DNA from: a virus
Direction: 5' to 3' (one strand)
Length of the DNA stretch: 64,000 nt
Virus record (IMG/VR): IMGVR_UViG_3300031918_000019
Span: 1 to 64,000 of that record
Part shown: positions 1 through 8,626 of the stretch, piece by piece
How positions within the stretch are numbered: position 1 is the first letter of the stretch
Layout of the letters: every line of letters starts with the position of its first letter
Notes under the pieces: generated by a model
The model's input: the letters and a program-made list of their open reading frames with translations, nothing else
Told to the model about the DNA's origin: nothing
Database searches by the model: none
Program-made: the position numbers and the translations under genes

Positions 1-1
1 T

Positions 2-2380
2 GGTACAGAAGCGATGAAATCAGTATTTGACAATACTAATCAAAGATTAGAATGGCAAGGAGACACTGATTTACCACAGTCTGATGCTGATAAATTTTTA
101 CAAAAATCGAATGATGATGTTATTTCTAAATATAAAACAAAAATTGATCAATTGAACGGTGCGGTTAAAGAAGTTGATACTAAGTTTGATGGATTTGGTA
201 CAAGCATGAAAGGTTTCTCAGGCGGGGATTTAGGTGGGGCTTCTGATTTTAGTGGAACTGGAGAAGATTCTGGCAAAAAAGGTAAATCAGCAGAAACTTT
301 AGCAAAAGAAGCAGAAGCTGAATTAGTTAAATCAGAAAAACAAATGCTTACTGATATTACTGATGCATATAATCAAGCAAAAGATAAAATAGATGATGAT
401 ATTAATGCAATAGATACATCACTTCAATTACTTGGAGATGCAGATGATTCCAATTTTACTCAACGTGTAGATTTAGCTACTCAAAAAATAGCTAAACAAA
501 AGGATGAAGTAACTAATGCAAGTGACCAATTACAAAAATTAAAAGATACAACGGTTACTACAGCAGAAGCACAGAAAGAACTAGAATCAGCTACATTAAA
601 AGCTTCTAAAGAATTACGTACTCAAACTCTTGAAGCGAGTAAACTTCAAAAAGAATTAGAAAAGACTACACAAGAAGAAATTAAAGCAACTTTAGAAAAA
701 CAAAAGGAAATTGATACTGAGACACTTGATGCACAACAAAAAGCACAAACTGATAGATTAGATGCTATTAAAACTAAACAAGAAACTTTACATCAAGAAA
801 AGTTAGATGCTTTAGATTCTGAAACCAAAGCTTTAGAGGCGCAATCAACAGCCTTAGACGAACAAAATACTGCAACAGAAAGAGCTACTGAATTAGAAAA
901 AGAGAAGACTGACCTTTTAGAAAAACAACAAGAATTAACAAATTTAGAAAGTCAAAAAACTAATCAAGTATATCAAAAGCAAGCAGACGGCTCTTGGAAC
1001 TTCATGTATGTTTCTGATAAAGAAGCTGTATCTTCCAAACAAAAGGAAGTTGATACCGCTCAAGCTACTTTAGATGAAACAAATAGAAAAAATGCTTTAG
1101 ATGATGCTAAAAAAGAAATAGAAGACCAAAAAAGTGTTATTGAAGCAGAAAAAACATCTGAAGATACTGCATACGATAAGAAAAAATCATATTTAGATAA
1201 ATATTCAGATGATTTAAAAGAATCACAAGAAAGAGATAAACAACGTCTTGAAACTCATTATGCTGATATTGATACTTTATCAAAAGAGACATTAAAACAG
1301 TTAGAAACAGAATATAATAATAATTGGGATGCGATAGCTGAACATATAACTACAACTTTGACTGCAACTAAAAAGCAATTAGAAGATTTAACTACATTGA
1401 AAGCCAATTTTACAACCACTGAAGCAGATGAGGCTATTAATAGTGGTGATGTATCGGGTTATATAAATAAAAATAAAAGTAAAATGACTGATGAAGCTAA
1501 AGTAGACGAAAACGAGATAAATACTAATCTAAAGAATATTGACACAAGTGCAAAAGTTGCTAATACTTCTATTGATGACTTAACTCAAAGTTATAAAGAT
1601 TTATTATCTGTAAAAAATAATAATGAAATAACAAATGAAGATATCACAACTAGAAAGTCACAAGTTAAAACAATAACTAATATAGATTCAGAAGGATTAA
1701 ATACGTCCTTAAAGAATTTACAAGATACTGATAAGAAACTTGAAATTGAGCAAGATACCCATTGTAAAACTGAATTAACAAGACAAAGTAAAGCACAAGA
1801 TGATGAGTTGGCTAGTTTAAAGAAGTTCTCAGAATCATATTTATTAGTTACTAACAAATTCTTAGAATTATTACAAGTAGTATATGACTTCAGATTTAAT
1901 AATATTACTACAATTGTTAGTGGTGCTGTGAGTAATATATTAGAAGCATTGATACAAACTGAAGCAGATTATGAAAAATTTGCTGAAATGTGGAATAAAA
2001 TGCATAAAGAAGATGACCAAATACCTTCAAGTGTGGATATTTCAAGTAATGTATCTGGGACTGCTAGTTATAAACAATCTACTACAGATTATCAAACTGG
2101 TAAATTGTCCTTATATTCTGCTGATGCTTTTGAAAAATATGCAAGTCAAATTGGAAACGGAATAAGTGAAAGTTTATTAAGTAAGCTTAGTAACTATTCA
2201 GCTTCTGTTGGAGTATCAACTAGTACAAGTAATTCATCAACGGTAAATAATAAGAGTAATTCATCTTCTAGTAGTACTACTAATGTTAATATTAGTCAAC
2301 TTGATGTAAATACAAAAGATGCACAAACATTATTAAATCAATTATTAATAATAGTTCAAAACAAAACAAACTTGAGTTAG
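2..2380 (+). CDS. Tail tape-measure protein, C-terminal part (gene cut by window edge)
   Basis: The frame is open to the left edge, so the true start lies outside the window. The visible 792 residues are mostly charged, Lys/Glu/Gln-rich coiled coil, with a Ser/Asn/Thr-rich stretch before the C-terminus and no membrane segment in this part. A tape-measure protein spans the tail lumen and sets tail length; the assignment rests on length, coiled-coil character and the small tail/baseplate genes that follow 46 nt later. Odd: about 320 residues after the first in-window Met is the segment KQADGSWNFMYVSD, which recurs almost unchanged in the secreted protein at 4131. Another large coiled-coil virion protein is the alternative. 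Confidence 0.75.
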   Translation, partial: GTEAMKSVFDNTNQRLEWQGDTDLPQSDADKFLQKSNDDVISKYKTKIDQLNGAVKEVDTKFDGFGTSMKGFSGGDLGGASDFSGTGEDSGKKGKSAETLAKEAEAELVKSEKQMLTDITDAYNQAKDKIDDDINAIDTSLQLLGDADDSNFTQRVDLATQKIAKQKDEVTNASDQLQKLKDTTVTTAEAQKELESATLKASKELRTQTLEASKLQKELEKTTQEEIKATLEKQKEIDTETLDAQQKAQTDRLDAIKTKQETLHQEKLDALDSETKALEAQSTALDEQNTATERATELEKEKTDLLEKQQELTNLESQKTNQVYQKQADGSWNFMYVSDKEAVSSKQKEVDTAQATLDETNRKNALDDAKKEIEDQKSVIEAEKTSEDTAYDKKKSYLDKYSDDLKESQERDKQRLETHYADIDTLSKETLKQLETEYNNNWDAIAEHITTTLTATKKQLEDLTTLKANFTTTEADEAINSGDVSGYINKNKSKMTDEAKVDENEINTNLKNIDTSAKVANTSIDDLTQSYKDLLSVKNNNEITNEDITTRKSQVKTITNIDSEGLNTSLKNLQDTDKKLEIEQDTHCKTELTRQSKAQDDELASLKKFSESYLLVTNKFLELLQVVYDFRFNNITTIVSGAVSNILEALIQTEADYEKFAEMWNKMHKEDDQIPSSVDISSNVSGTASYKQSTTDYQTGKLSLYSADAFEKYASQIGNGISESLLSKLSNYSASVGVSTSTSNSSTVNNKSNSSSSSTTNVNISQLDVNTKDAQTLLNQLLIIVQNKTNLS

Positions 2381-2426
2381 GAAAATCATCCTAACTCTTT
2401 TTATAAATAGTGAGGTGAATAGAGTA

Positions 2427-2714
2427 ATGGATTTAAATTTAAATAAAGGTGCGGATATTCTTATAAATGCAATGCAAATCCATTCAAAAAATGAAGTAGA
2501 TAGAAATGCAATAAAAAGTATGCATAGACAAGGATATATAAAAACAGTTTTAGGAAATAATTTATATACTGTAGTTATAGATGAAGAAGATTATACAATA
2601 GAAGCAAGAGATGGATTAAATTTATCTGTAAATGATATAGTTATAATAATGTTGTATAACGGAGATATAAGTAGATCTTGGATAATAGATAAAAAACCAA
2701 AAAGATGGAAATAA
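2427..2714 (+). CDS. Small tail/baseplate protein with OB-like beta domain
   Basis: 95 residues. ATG at 2427 is preferred because AGGTGA (2413-2418) sits eight bases before it; the GTG at 2415 lies inside that site. After a helical N-terminus, residues 35-90 form short beta strands (GYIKTVLGNNLYTVVIDEE, then LNLSVNDIVIIML), the pattern of small OB-like proteins found beside the tape-measure gene in Firmicute phages. It lies between the tape measure and the hub-like gene at 2750, which supports a virion role. The precise role is inferred from position only. Confidence 0.5.
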   Translation: MDLNLNKGADILINAMQIHSKNEVDRNAIKSMHRQGYIKTVLGNNLYTVVIDEEDYTIEARDGLNLSVNDIVIIMLYNGDISRSWIIDKKPKRWK

Positions 2715-2749
2715 TTATAAAAACAATATAAGAAAGGAGATATTTTATT

Positions 2750-3970
2750 ATGGAAACCAATAATCAACAAATATGTGGATTATCTAGAAATAGAACATTG
2801 TCTTGTAGAATAGAATTATTAGATTCAATAAATTATAATGTAGTGGATACTTTACAAGGAGAAATAACTACAGGAAGTATAACTTTAACTAATAATAATT
2901 CAACAAGCAGTGCAAGTGGTTCTAGTGGAGATGATAGTGACAATAGTAATTTTGCAAGAATATCAGGTAGTATTGAATTTATTTTATCTTCTGATTTAGT
3001 AATAGATTATTTTAAATTAGATTTAAAACATTTAATACGATTGATTGTAATAATTAAAGATAATGTTAGTTCTATATCTGCTTCATATACTTTAGGAATC
3101 TGCATTATAAACACTCCTAATATTATTAGAGGAATTGATGGAAGTAATAAAATATCTATAAATTTAAATGATTTAATGTCAAATTTTAATGGAGATTTTA
3201 GTGGGGAACTCGATCATAAAGTTACAATAGAAGCAAGTGATACTACTAGTGCTAATTTATCACAGACTATTCAAGGAATTGCAACTAATGCAGATTTAAT
3301 GGGGTTAGATATTAGTAAAGTTATATTTGAATCTAATACATATCAAATATTATCTGAAATTACTTGTGAAGTAGGTGGCAAGGTAACGGATTTATTGAAA
3401 TCATTAATGGATTTATATAAGGGGTATGAATTATTTTTTAATGCAGATGGTATATTAGTTTATCAAAAAATTAAAAAATATAGTACAGATTATCCTATTC
3501 AAGAATATAATAATAGCCCTAATATTATTAGTTATAGTATAAAAAAAGATTTTACTAATGTGAGAAATGATATAGTTGTCTTAGGTTGTACTGAAAGTGA
3601 TACATCTAATAATAATGTTGGTAAACAGTATAAGGGAGAATCAACTGAAGAAAATGATAATCACCCTTTTAGTATAAATAATATTGGTAAAAGAAAAAAA
3701 GTTATTTCTGATGAAAAGCAATTAACTGATGATTCTTGTAAAAGTGAAGCAGACTATTGGTTAGATAAATATACAAATTATGCTGAAACTTTAGAGCTGA
3801 ATATACTACAAGACTTTAGACTAATACCTAATAGAGTTATAAAAGTGACATATACAGATGATAATATTTCTATAAATAATAAAAGATATTTAATAAATAG
3901 TGTTACTTTTGGATTAAAACCGTCTGATTTATCTACAGTAAGTTGTTCATTGTTATATGATAATATTTAA
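2750..3970 (+). CDS. Putative tail/baseplate hub-like protein
   Basis: 406 residues, start supported by AGAAAGGAG nine bases upstream. Residues about 15-40 (SCRIELLDSINYNVVDTL) followed by a GEI/GSI strand, then a long beta-rich body with VRNDIVVLG near residue 275, resemble the Firmicute phage tail proteins annotated as DUF5048 or hub-like. Such proteins sit at the tail tip or baseplate directly after the tape measure. An internal Ser/Gly/Asp-rich loop (about residues 50-66) looks like a linker. No catalytic motif is visible. The tail-tip role rests on synteny and fold impression. Confidence 0.5.
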   Translation: METNNQQICGLSRNRTLSCRIELLDSINYNVVDTLQGEITTGSITLTNNNSTSSASGSSGDDSDNSNFARISGSIEFILSSDLVIDYFKLDLKHLIRLIVIIKDNVSSISASYTLGICIINTPNIIRGIDGSNKISINLNDLMSNFNGDFSGELDHKVTIEASDTTSANLSQTIQGIATNADLMGLDISKVIFESNTYQILSEITCEVGGKVTDLLKSLMDLYKGYELFFNADGILVYQKIKKYSTDYPIQEYNNSPNIISYSIKKDFTNVRNDIVVLGCTESDTSNNNVGKQYKGESTEENDNHPFSINNIGKRKKVISDEKQLTDDSCKSEADYWLDKYTNYAETLELNILQDFRLIPNRVIKVTYTDDNISINNKRYLINSVTFGLKPSDLSTVSCSLLYDNI

Positions 3971-3978
3971 TAAAAACA

Positions 3979-4034
3979 TAATACTAATAAATAAATTATA
4001 AAACAAACGTTGTAATTTTCTTTTATTAGTATTA
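3979..4034 (+). terminator. Long AT-rich inverted repeat after the hub-like gene
   Basis: AATACTAATAAA (3980-3991) pairs with TTTATTAGTATT (4022-4033), and the enclosed bases pair again (AAATTATAAAAC with GTTGTAATTT). It follows the stop codon at 3970 and precedes an independent promoter, so it probably terminates the structural transcript. The U-run lies inside the right arm rather than after it. Confidence 0.5.
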
Positions 4035-4045
4035 TTATATAAGCA

Positions 4046-4074
4046 TACCGAATAAATACAAATTGTGGTATAAT
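4046..4074 (+). promoter_or_regulatory. Extended -10 promoter for the secreted protein gene
   Basis: TGGTATAAT (4066-4074) is an extended -10 element; the hexamer 17 bases upstream (TACCGA) is a poor -35. It lies 57 bases before the ATG at 4131, so this gene can be transcribed independently of the tail operon, as expected for a cargo gene expressed in the lysogen. Confidence 0.5.
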
Positions 4075-4130
4075 ATTCTAAGAAAACAATATGGTGTATT
4101 TATATAATGATACTAAGGAGAGTGGACAAT

Positions 4131-4934
4131 ATGAAAAAATCTATAAGAAAATTAATAGTTATAGGCTTGATATCAAGTTCAATAAGTATTTTACCATTAG
4201 TTGGAGCAAGTGCAGAATGGAAACAAAATTTAGATAACACATGGTCAAATACAGATGTTTCAGATGGTTGGTTTAAAGATGATTCAAATTGGTATTTCTT
4301 TAAGAATGGAGTTATGCAAACTGGTTGGTTAAAAGATTCTAATGGAAAATACTATTATCTATCGAGTAATGGAAATATGTTATCAAATACAACTACACCA
4401 GATGGATTTAAAGTAGATAATAATGGAGTCTGGATTCAAAATACAACAATAAATTCAAATAATACTACTAACATAAGTACAAATGTAGCAAATACCGCTA
4501 ATAGCAATAATAGTTCTAATACTAATGTAACTAGCAATACGGATAACAGTACAAAAACCACAGCTAATACGACATTAAATAATACTGGAGTAATTAATGC
4601 TAATACAACTAACAATGTTGATGTTACAGTTGATAATACCAGTAAAGCTGAGAATGAATATTATAAAGAGTTAAAGAAGAGTGAGCAAAAAAGTGATGAT
4701 AGTTTAAAAGCATATTATCAAAAACAATTAGATGAAGCGAGATCAGATTTAGCATCAGCACAACAAGAACTAAGTAATGTTAAAGGTCAATTAACTAACA
4801 AGACATTAACAAAACAGTCAGATGGTACATGGCAATATGTATATGTTGCAGATTCACAAAAAGTAGCACAATGTGAAAAGAAGGTAAAAAGTTGTCAAAG
4901 TAATGTTGATTATTATGAGAAACTGGTTAAATAA
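4131..4934 (+). CDS. Secreted cell-wall-binding protein with tape-measure-like C-terminal segment
   Basis: 267 residues; ATG at 4131 follows AAGGAG (4115-4120). A signal peptide is clear: MKKS.., a hydrophobic core, then GASA before EW, with cleavage expected near residue 28. Next come aromatic/Gly cell-wall-binding repeats (GWFKDDSNWYFFKNG, then GWLKDSNGKYYYLSSNGNM), an Asn/Thr-rich linker (about 105-180) and a C-terminal coiled coil. The last 60 residues match the upstream tape-measure protein (QQELSN, then KQSDGTWQYVYVAD). It has its own promoter and terminator. Role unknown; display on the lysogen surface or interference with other phages are guesses. Confidence 0.7.
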   Translation: MKKSIRKLIVIGLISSSISILPLVGASAEWKQNLDNTWSNTDVSDGWFKDDSNWYFFKNGVMQTGWLKDSNGKYYYLSSNGNMLSNTTTPDGFKVDNNGVWIQNTTINSNNTTNISTNVANTANSNNSSNTNVTSNTDNSTKTTANTTLNNTGVINANTTNNVDVTVDNTSKAENEYYKELKKSEQKSDDSLKAYYQKQLDEARSDLASAQQELSNVKGQLTNKTLTKQSDGTWQYVYVADSQKVAQCEKKVKSCQSNVDYYEKLVK

Positions 4935-4961
4935 TTAAGATTAGTATATATAGTTTAATTT

Positions 4962-4992
4962 AAGACTTAGATTTATTTCTAGGTCTTTTTAT
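4962..4992 (+). terminator. Intrinsic terminator
   Basis: AAGACTTAGA and TCTAGGTCTT form a stem (with G-U pairs) around TTTAT, followed by TTTTTATTATG. It ends the 4131 transcript and belongs to the repeated terminator family of the rightward genes. Confidence 0.75.
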
Positions 4993-5013
4993 TATGTAAG
5001 ATTAGAATAAAAT

Positions 5014-5244
5014 CTAATCTTCAAGTTTAATTCTATGAATTTTAACTTTCTTTCGTTCAACTAAATCATTAATTTCACAATCAAAGAATTCGCATAAAAT
5101 TTCTAAATGTTCTTTATTGATCATTTTAAAAGTATTATTTACATAATCACTAATAGTTCCTTGACGTATACCAGTTTGACGGCTTAATTCTCTTTGACCT
5201 ATATTATGTTGTTCCATTATTTCTTTTAGTTTTAAATGTATCAT
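5014..5244 (-). CDS. Cro/CI-type (XRE) helix-turn-helix repressor
   Basis: 76 residues, start after GAGGTGATGAT. Residues about 3-60 form one XRE helix-turn-helix domain: LKEIMEQHNIGQRELSRQTG, then IRQGTISDYVN as recognition region, and LEILCEFFDCEINDLVE at the end. It is a single-domain protein with no oligomerisation or cleavage domain. It faces the gene at 5398 across a 150-bp intergenic region with three copies of a 19-bp inverted repeat, one overlapping its own -35 region, so autoregulation and repression of the rightward promoter are expected. This is the usual layout of an immunity or accessory control switch. Confidence 0.8.
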   Translation of the reverse strand: MIHLKLKEIMEQHNIGQRELSRQTGIRQGTISDYVNNTFKMINKEHLEILCEFFDCEINDLVERKKVKIHRIKLED

Positions 5245-5261
5245 ATCATCACCTCAATTAT

Positions 5262-5372
5262 ATTATACCATAAAATTTAAAAATGATACGAAAAAAGTTT
5301 CAAAAAAGTATTGACACGAAAATTGTATCAATGTATAGTATAAATATACCAAGTGATACGAAATATGTATCA
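5262..5372. promoter_or_regulatory. Divergent promoters with three repressor operators
   Basis: Three 19-bp sites fit TGAYACGAAAWWWGTWTCA: 5284-5302, 5312-5330 and 5354-5372 (the last perfectly palindromic at its ends, TGATAC/GTATCA). The rightward promoter is TTGACA (5311-5316), 17 bases, TATAGT (5334-5339); the second site covers its -35 and spacer. The leftward promoter has TATAAT at 5267-5262 with an extended TG, and the first site overlaps its weak -35. The third site lies just downstream of the rightward start point. Confidence 0.8.
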
Positions 5373-5397
5373 AATAAAACTTGAGGAGAGTGTTATT

Positions 5398-5760
5398 ATG
5401 GAAACAATTATTAATAATGATTATGAAAGCAACCTACCACAAAGAACCATAGAATATTTAGGGTTCTTAAATTTCTTACAAGAACAAAGAGATTGGGATA
5501 ATGATTTAGTAATTATAAGTGGTGAAGAGTGGGATAAGTTTTATGATCCTACTACAGATGATGAATATGAAATGAAACTAGATATAGTTAATGTCAAAGA
5601 CTTCTTTAATAAATTTGCAGAGATAACTAAAACAGACCAATGGAAATTTGAGAATTATTTTGTTAGTAGTAAATACATAGATGAATGGACGTATAATACA
5701 ATGAATTTAATAGTTAAAGTTGATGGATTGAATCAAAGATTTATTATTGATTGCGTTTAA
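5398..5760 (+). CDS. Acidic protein of unknown function under repressor control
   Basis: 120 residues; ATG at 5398 follows TTGAGGAGAG. Rich in Asp/Glu/Asn with aromatic residues (RDWDNDLVIISGEEWDKFYD); no membrane segment, no known motif. It has its own repressed promoter and terminator, so it forms a monocistronic unit opposite the repressor. Position suggests a Cro- or antirepressor-like partner, an exclusion factor or another conditionally expressed protein, but nothing in the sequence decides this. Confidence 0.7.
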   Translation: METIINNDYESNLPQRTIEYLGFLNFLQEQRDWDNDLVIISGEEWDKFYDPTTDDEYEMKLDIVNVKDFFNKFAEITKTDQWKFENYFVSSKYIDEWTYNTMNLIVKVDGLNQRFIIDCV

Positions 5761-5847
5761 TTAATGGTTATATCGTAGAAATACTTTATAATATATAGGA
5801 GTAGAGAATAGATATTAGTAGATAGTCGACGATTTGTTAATATTGAT

Positions 5848-5875
5848 AAGTAACAACTTCTAAGTTACTTTTTCT
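5848..5875 (+). terminator. Intrinsic terminator
   Basis: AAGTAAC and GTTACTT form a 7-bp stem around a short loop, followed by TTTTCTACTTT. It ends the 5398 unit. Confidence 0.7.
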
Positions 5876-5924
5876 ACTTTATTTAATTATTAGGAGAAAT
5901 ATAATTAAAATGGAGGAATTAGTT

Positions 5925-7553
5925 ATGGAACAATTAAATGAGAAAGAATATTTAGAGTATATTGAGAAGTGGAAGCTAGAACATGAAAATAAGATTAAAA
6001 GTGGTAAATGCAGACATATATTTTTAGAGTGTTTACCTAAATTAAAAAATAATAACAGTAAAATAATAAATTGGCAAAAAAGTCCTAAATATGTTATATT
6101 TTTTATATATGATAATATCGAAGGCAATATTGAAATTATAGAATATAATAAAAATACGAGAAATTTGTTATTACAGTATAATAGTAAAAAAAATAAATTA
6201 TACACTCATGATTTATTAAATTGTTATATCGAAGGAATAATAGGAAGAAGAATATCAAATTTTAAATTAGAAATAGGGGCTCATATTCGGGATATAAAAA
6301 GAAATTTAACTATTACAGATAAAGAATATAGACCTACTTATAATGATAATGGTAACTTAAGACAAAACGTAAAATGGTATAAATATACTTGTAATAAGTG
6401 TGGATGGACTGAAGGTTGGGTGAGAGAAGGTTCATTATTAGGAGAAAAAACAGGTTGTGGATGTTGTTGCAAAAATAATAAGACTTTAGTTGAAGGAATA
6501 AATGATATTCCTTCAACTGCACCTTGGATGATACCATATTTTCAAGGTGGATATGAAGAAGCTAAATTGTATACTCATAGTAGTAATGAAAAGATTTTCC
6601 CCATATGTCCTGATTGTGGGAGGATTAAAGATAAAAAGATGACGATTTCTAAAATTTATAATAGACATTCTATTGGATGCTCTTGCTGTGACAAAATTCC
6701 TTATCCAGAAAAATTTGTATTTTCAATTTTAGAACAGTTAGATTTGGATTTTCAAATACAACTATCCAAATCGACTTTTATATGGTGTAATAAATATAAA
6801 TATGATTTTTATTTTAAGTTAAATAATGAACTATATGTAATAGAAACGCATGGAATTCAACACTATGAAGATTCAAGTGGAGTTTTTACAAAGTCAATTA
6901 AAGAAGAGCAAGAAAATGATAGATTAAAGAAAGAATTAGCTTTATCTAATGGAATTAAAGAAGAAAACTATATAGTGATTGATTGTAGATATAGCACATT
7001 GGAGTGGATTAGAGATAACGACAATGGAATGTTAAATAGTAGATTAAATGAATTGTTCGATTTAAGTAAAGTTGATTGGCTAAAATGTGCCGAATTTTCT
7101 TGCTCAAATTTAGTAAAAATAGCATGTAAATTAAAAAGAGATACTCCTAATTTAACAACAACCGAAATAGGTGAAATAATGAAGTTAGAAGGACAAACTA
7201 TAAGAAAATACCTAAAACAAGGTTCTGAGATATGGAATTGGATTAATTATAATGCAAAAGAAGAAATAATGAGAAATGGAAAACGATGTAGTTTAAATTC
7301 AGCTTTAAATCCAATAATAATGTTCAAAAATCAAAAATATATATATTTGTTCAAATCAGGACGTTCATTAGAAAGACAGTCGGAAAAATTATTTGAAACT
7401 AAATTATGGCAAGCTAATATATCAGCAGTATGTCGTGGTAAAAAGCCACAATACAAAGGATATACTTTTAAATATGTTCAAGACCTAACTTCAGAAGAAA
7501 GAATTAAATATGATATAGAAAATAAACTTAAAGAATTAGAAAAATCAGCTTGA
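5925..7553 (+). CDS. EDxHD (Vsr-like) homing-type endonuclease with zinc clusters
   Basis: 542 residues from ATG 5925, placed seven bases after GGAGGA (5912-5917); an upstream ATG at 5910 overlaps that site. Cys clusters (CNKCG near 156, CGCCC near 178, CPDCG near 228, CSCC near 252) suggest zinc-binding DNA recognition modules. The nuclease core follows: PEKFVFSILEQL (E262), YDF (D294), then VIETHGIQH (E307, H309, H313), fitting the EDxHD branch of the PD-(D/E)XK/Vsr family. The C-terminus has a helix-turn-helix-like LTTTEIGEIMKLEGQTIRKY. A paralogue lies at 20104. Probably a free-standing mobile nuclease. Confidence 0.7.
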   Translation: MEQLNEKEYLEYIEKWKLEHENKIKSGKCRHIFLECLPKLKNNNSKIINWQKSPKYVIFFIYDNIEGNIEIIEYNKNTRNLLLQYNSKKNKLYTHDLLNCYIEGIIGRRISNFKLEIGAHIRDIKRNLTITDKEYRPTYNDNGNLRQNVKWYKYTCNKCGWTEGWVREGSLLGEKTGCGCCCKNNKTLVEGINDIPSTAPWMIPYFQGGYEEAKLYTHSSNEKIFPICPDCGRIKDKKMTISKIYNRHSIGCSCCDKIPYPEKFVFSILEQLDLDFQIQLSKSTFIWCNKYKYDFYFKLNNELYVIETHGIQHYEDSSGVFTKSIKEEQENDRLKKELALSNGIKEENYIVIDCRYSTLEWIRDNDNGMLNSRLNELFDLSKVDWLKCAEFSCSNLVKIACKLKRDTPNLTTTEIGEIMKLEGQTIRKYLKQGSEIWNWINYNAKEEIMRNGKRCSLNSALNPIIMFKNQKYIYLFKSGRSLERQSEKLFETKLWQANISAVCRGKKPQYKGYTFKYVQDLTSEERIKYDIENKLKELEKSA

Positions 7554-7899
7554 AAACTATTTAATATAATCCTATTAAAAGCTTTAAATTATATAATCAA
7601 TCATTTTTATAAAATATAATAAGAATATTATCGTATAATTTGTAGAAATATGTTAAAATATAGATATAAACAGATTGATAATTATAAATTGATTTATTAT
7701 TGTCAAAACTTTACTAATATTTATATTTTAACATATATAAGATTGTGGTAAAATTAAAAGGTAATAATTTACAATATAACTATTAAGTTGGTTTAATTGG
7801 AATAAAATTCTTGTAATATTATGTTAAGGGGTGTATTATATGGTTATAAAGAGATATATAAAAAACGTAAGTATATTAAATAAAGATGGGGGTGTTAGT

Positions 7900-8073
7900 A
7901 TGGAAAATGTCATTTCTATGGATAAATATATTGAAGATACACAATCGAATGAATGTGAATGGGATATAATTAGAAATATATGTCAAAAGGCTATACAAAG
8001 AAAAGGATATACATCACAACAGGTTCATGAAATTTCAAAGAAGATATTAAGAGAGGTACGTGAAGACAAATGA
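7900..8073 (+). CDS. Putative antitoxin of the PIN module
   Basis: 57 residues from ATG 7900 (SD GGGGGTG). The frame also permits ATG 7840, which has its own SD (AAGGGGTG) and would add 20 residues. Small, charged, mostly helical (CEWDIIRNICQKAIQRKG). Its stop codon overlaps the start of the PIN-domain gene (ATGA), the standard antitoxin-toxin arrangement. No DNA-binding motif is obvious, so it is assigned by context. The 285 bases upstream (7554-7839) hold no gene, only AT-rich sequence with possible -10 elements. Confidence 0.55.
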   Translation: MENVISMDKYIEDTQSNECEWDIIRNICQKAIQRKGYTSQQVHEISKKILREVREDK

Positions 8074-8546
8074 ATGTAATTTTAGATACTAATATATTTA
8101 TAGGAGCATTTTTTGAAAATAATAAAGATTGTAGTTTAATATTAAAAGAGGAAAAGAATGGTGAATTTGAGTTAATAATGAGCCACGAAATGCAAGAAGA
8201 ACTTAATAGAATTTTACATAGTTCATTTAAAAAATACGAATTCACTGCGAGTCAAATAGAGATAATATTTAAAATGTTATCAAAAGCCTTATTAAGAACA
8301 ACTAATATTAAACCATCTCATAATTTTAGTAAATGCAGTGATAAAGATGATAATATGTTTTTCTCTTGTGCTATAGATGGAAATGCTAACTATATAATTA
8401 GTAAAGATGCTCATATCCATGCATTAAAAGATGATAAAAATCCTATAAAGAATAAAAATAAAGAAGAAATAAAGATATTATATCCAGATGAATTTATTAT
8501 GGAACTAAAAAAAATAAAATTAGTTGCAAATTTTAGTAATCATTAA
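8070..8546 (+). CDS. PIN-domain toxin-like ribonuclease
   Basis: 158 residues, start overlapping the upstream stop. PIN features in order: VILDTNIF (D6), an acidic patch SHEMQEEL (E40-E44), CSDKDDNMF (D93/D94) and NYIISKD (D113), giving the four acidic positions that bind metal in VapC-like RNases. Length matches the putative toxin-antitoxin PIN family. With the small gene in front it forms a two-gene module with its own terminator. In a phage it could stabilise a plasmid-like prophage or act in exclusion; both are inference. Confidence 0.75.
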   Translation: MNVILDTNIFIGAFFENNKDCSLILKEEKNGEFELIMSHEMQEELNRILHSSFKKYEFTASQIEIIFKMLSKALLRTTNIKPSHNFSKCSDKDDNMFFSCAIDGNANYIISKDAHIHALKDDKNPIKNKNKEEIKILYPDEFIMELKKIKLVANFSNH

Positions 8547-8573
8547 AGAGTTTAGTACAAGCTAGGCTCTTTT
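8545..8573 (+). terminator. Intrinsic terminator after the PIN gene
   Basis: AAAGAGTTTAG pairs (two G-U) with CTAGGCTCTTT, followed by TATTATG. Overlaps the stop codon of the PIN gene. Confidence 0.7.
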
Positions 8574-8591
8574 ATTATGAAAAAATAATAG

Positions 8592-8620
8592 TTGACAATC
8601 TAATCCAAGGGGATTAAAAT
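8592..8620 (+). promoter_or_regulatory. Strong sigma-A promoter for a small RNA
   Basis: TTGACA (8592-8597), 17-base spacer, TAAAAT (8615-8620). No coding frame follows before the terminator at 8671-8708. Confidence 0.7.
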
Positions 8621-8626
8621 AAAGAA

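Noticed and set aside
5879-6205. Leftward open frame over the start of the EDxHD gene
   Set aside because: Shadow frame of an AT-rich coding region; no SD and hydrophobic composition typical of antisense frames here.
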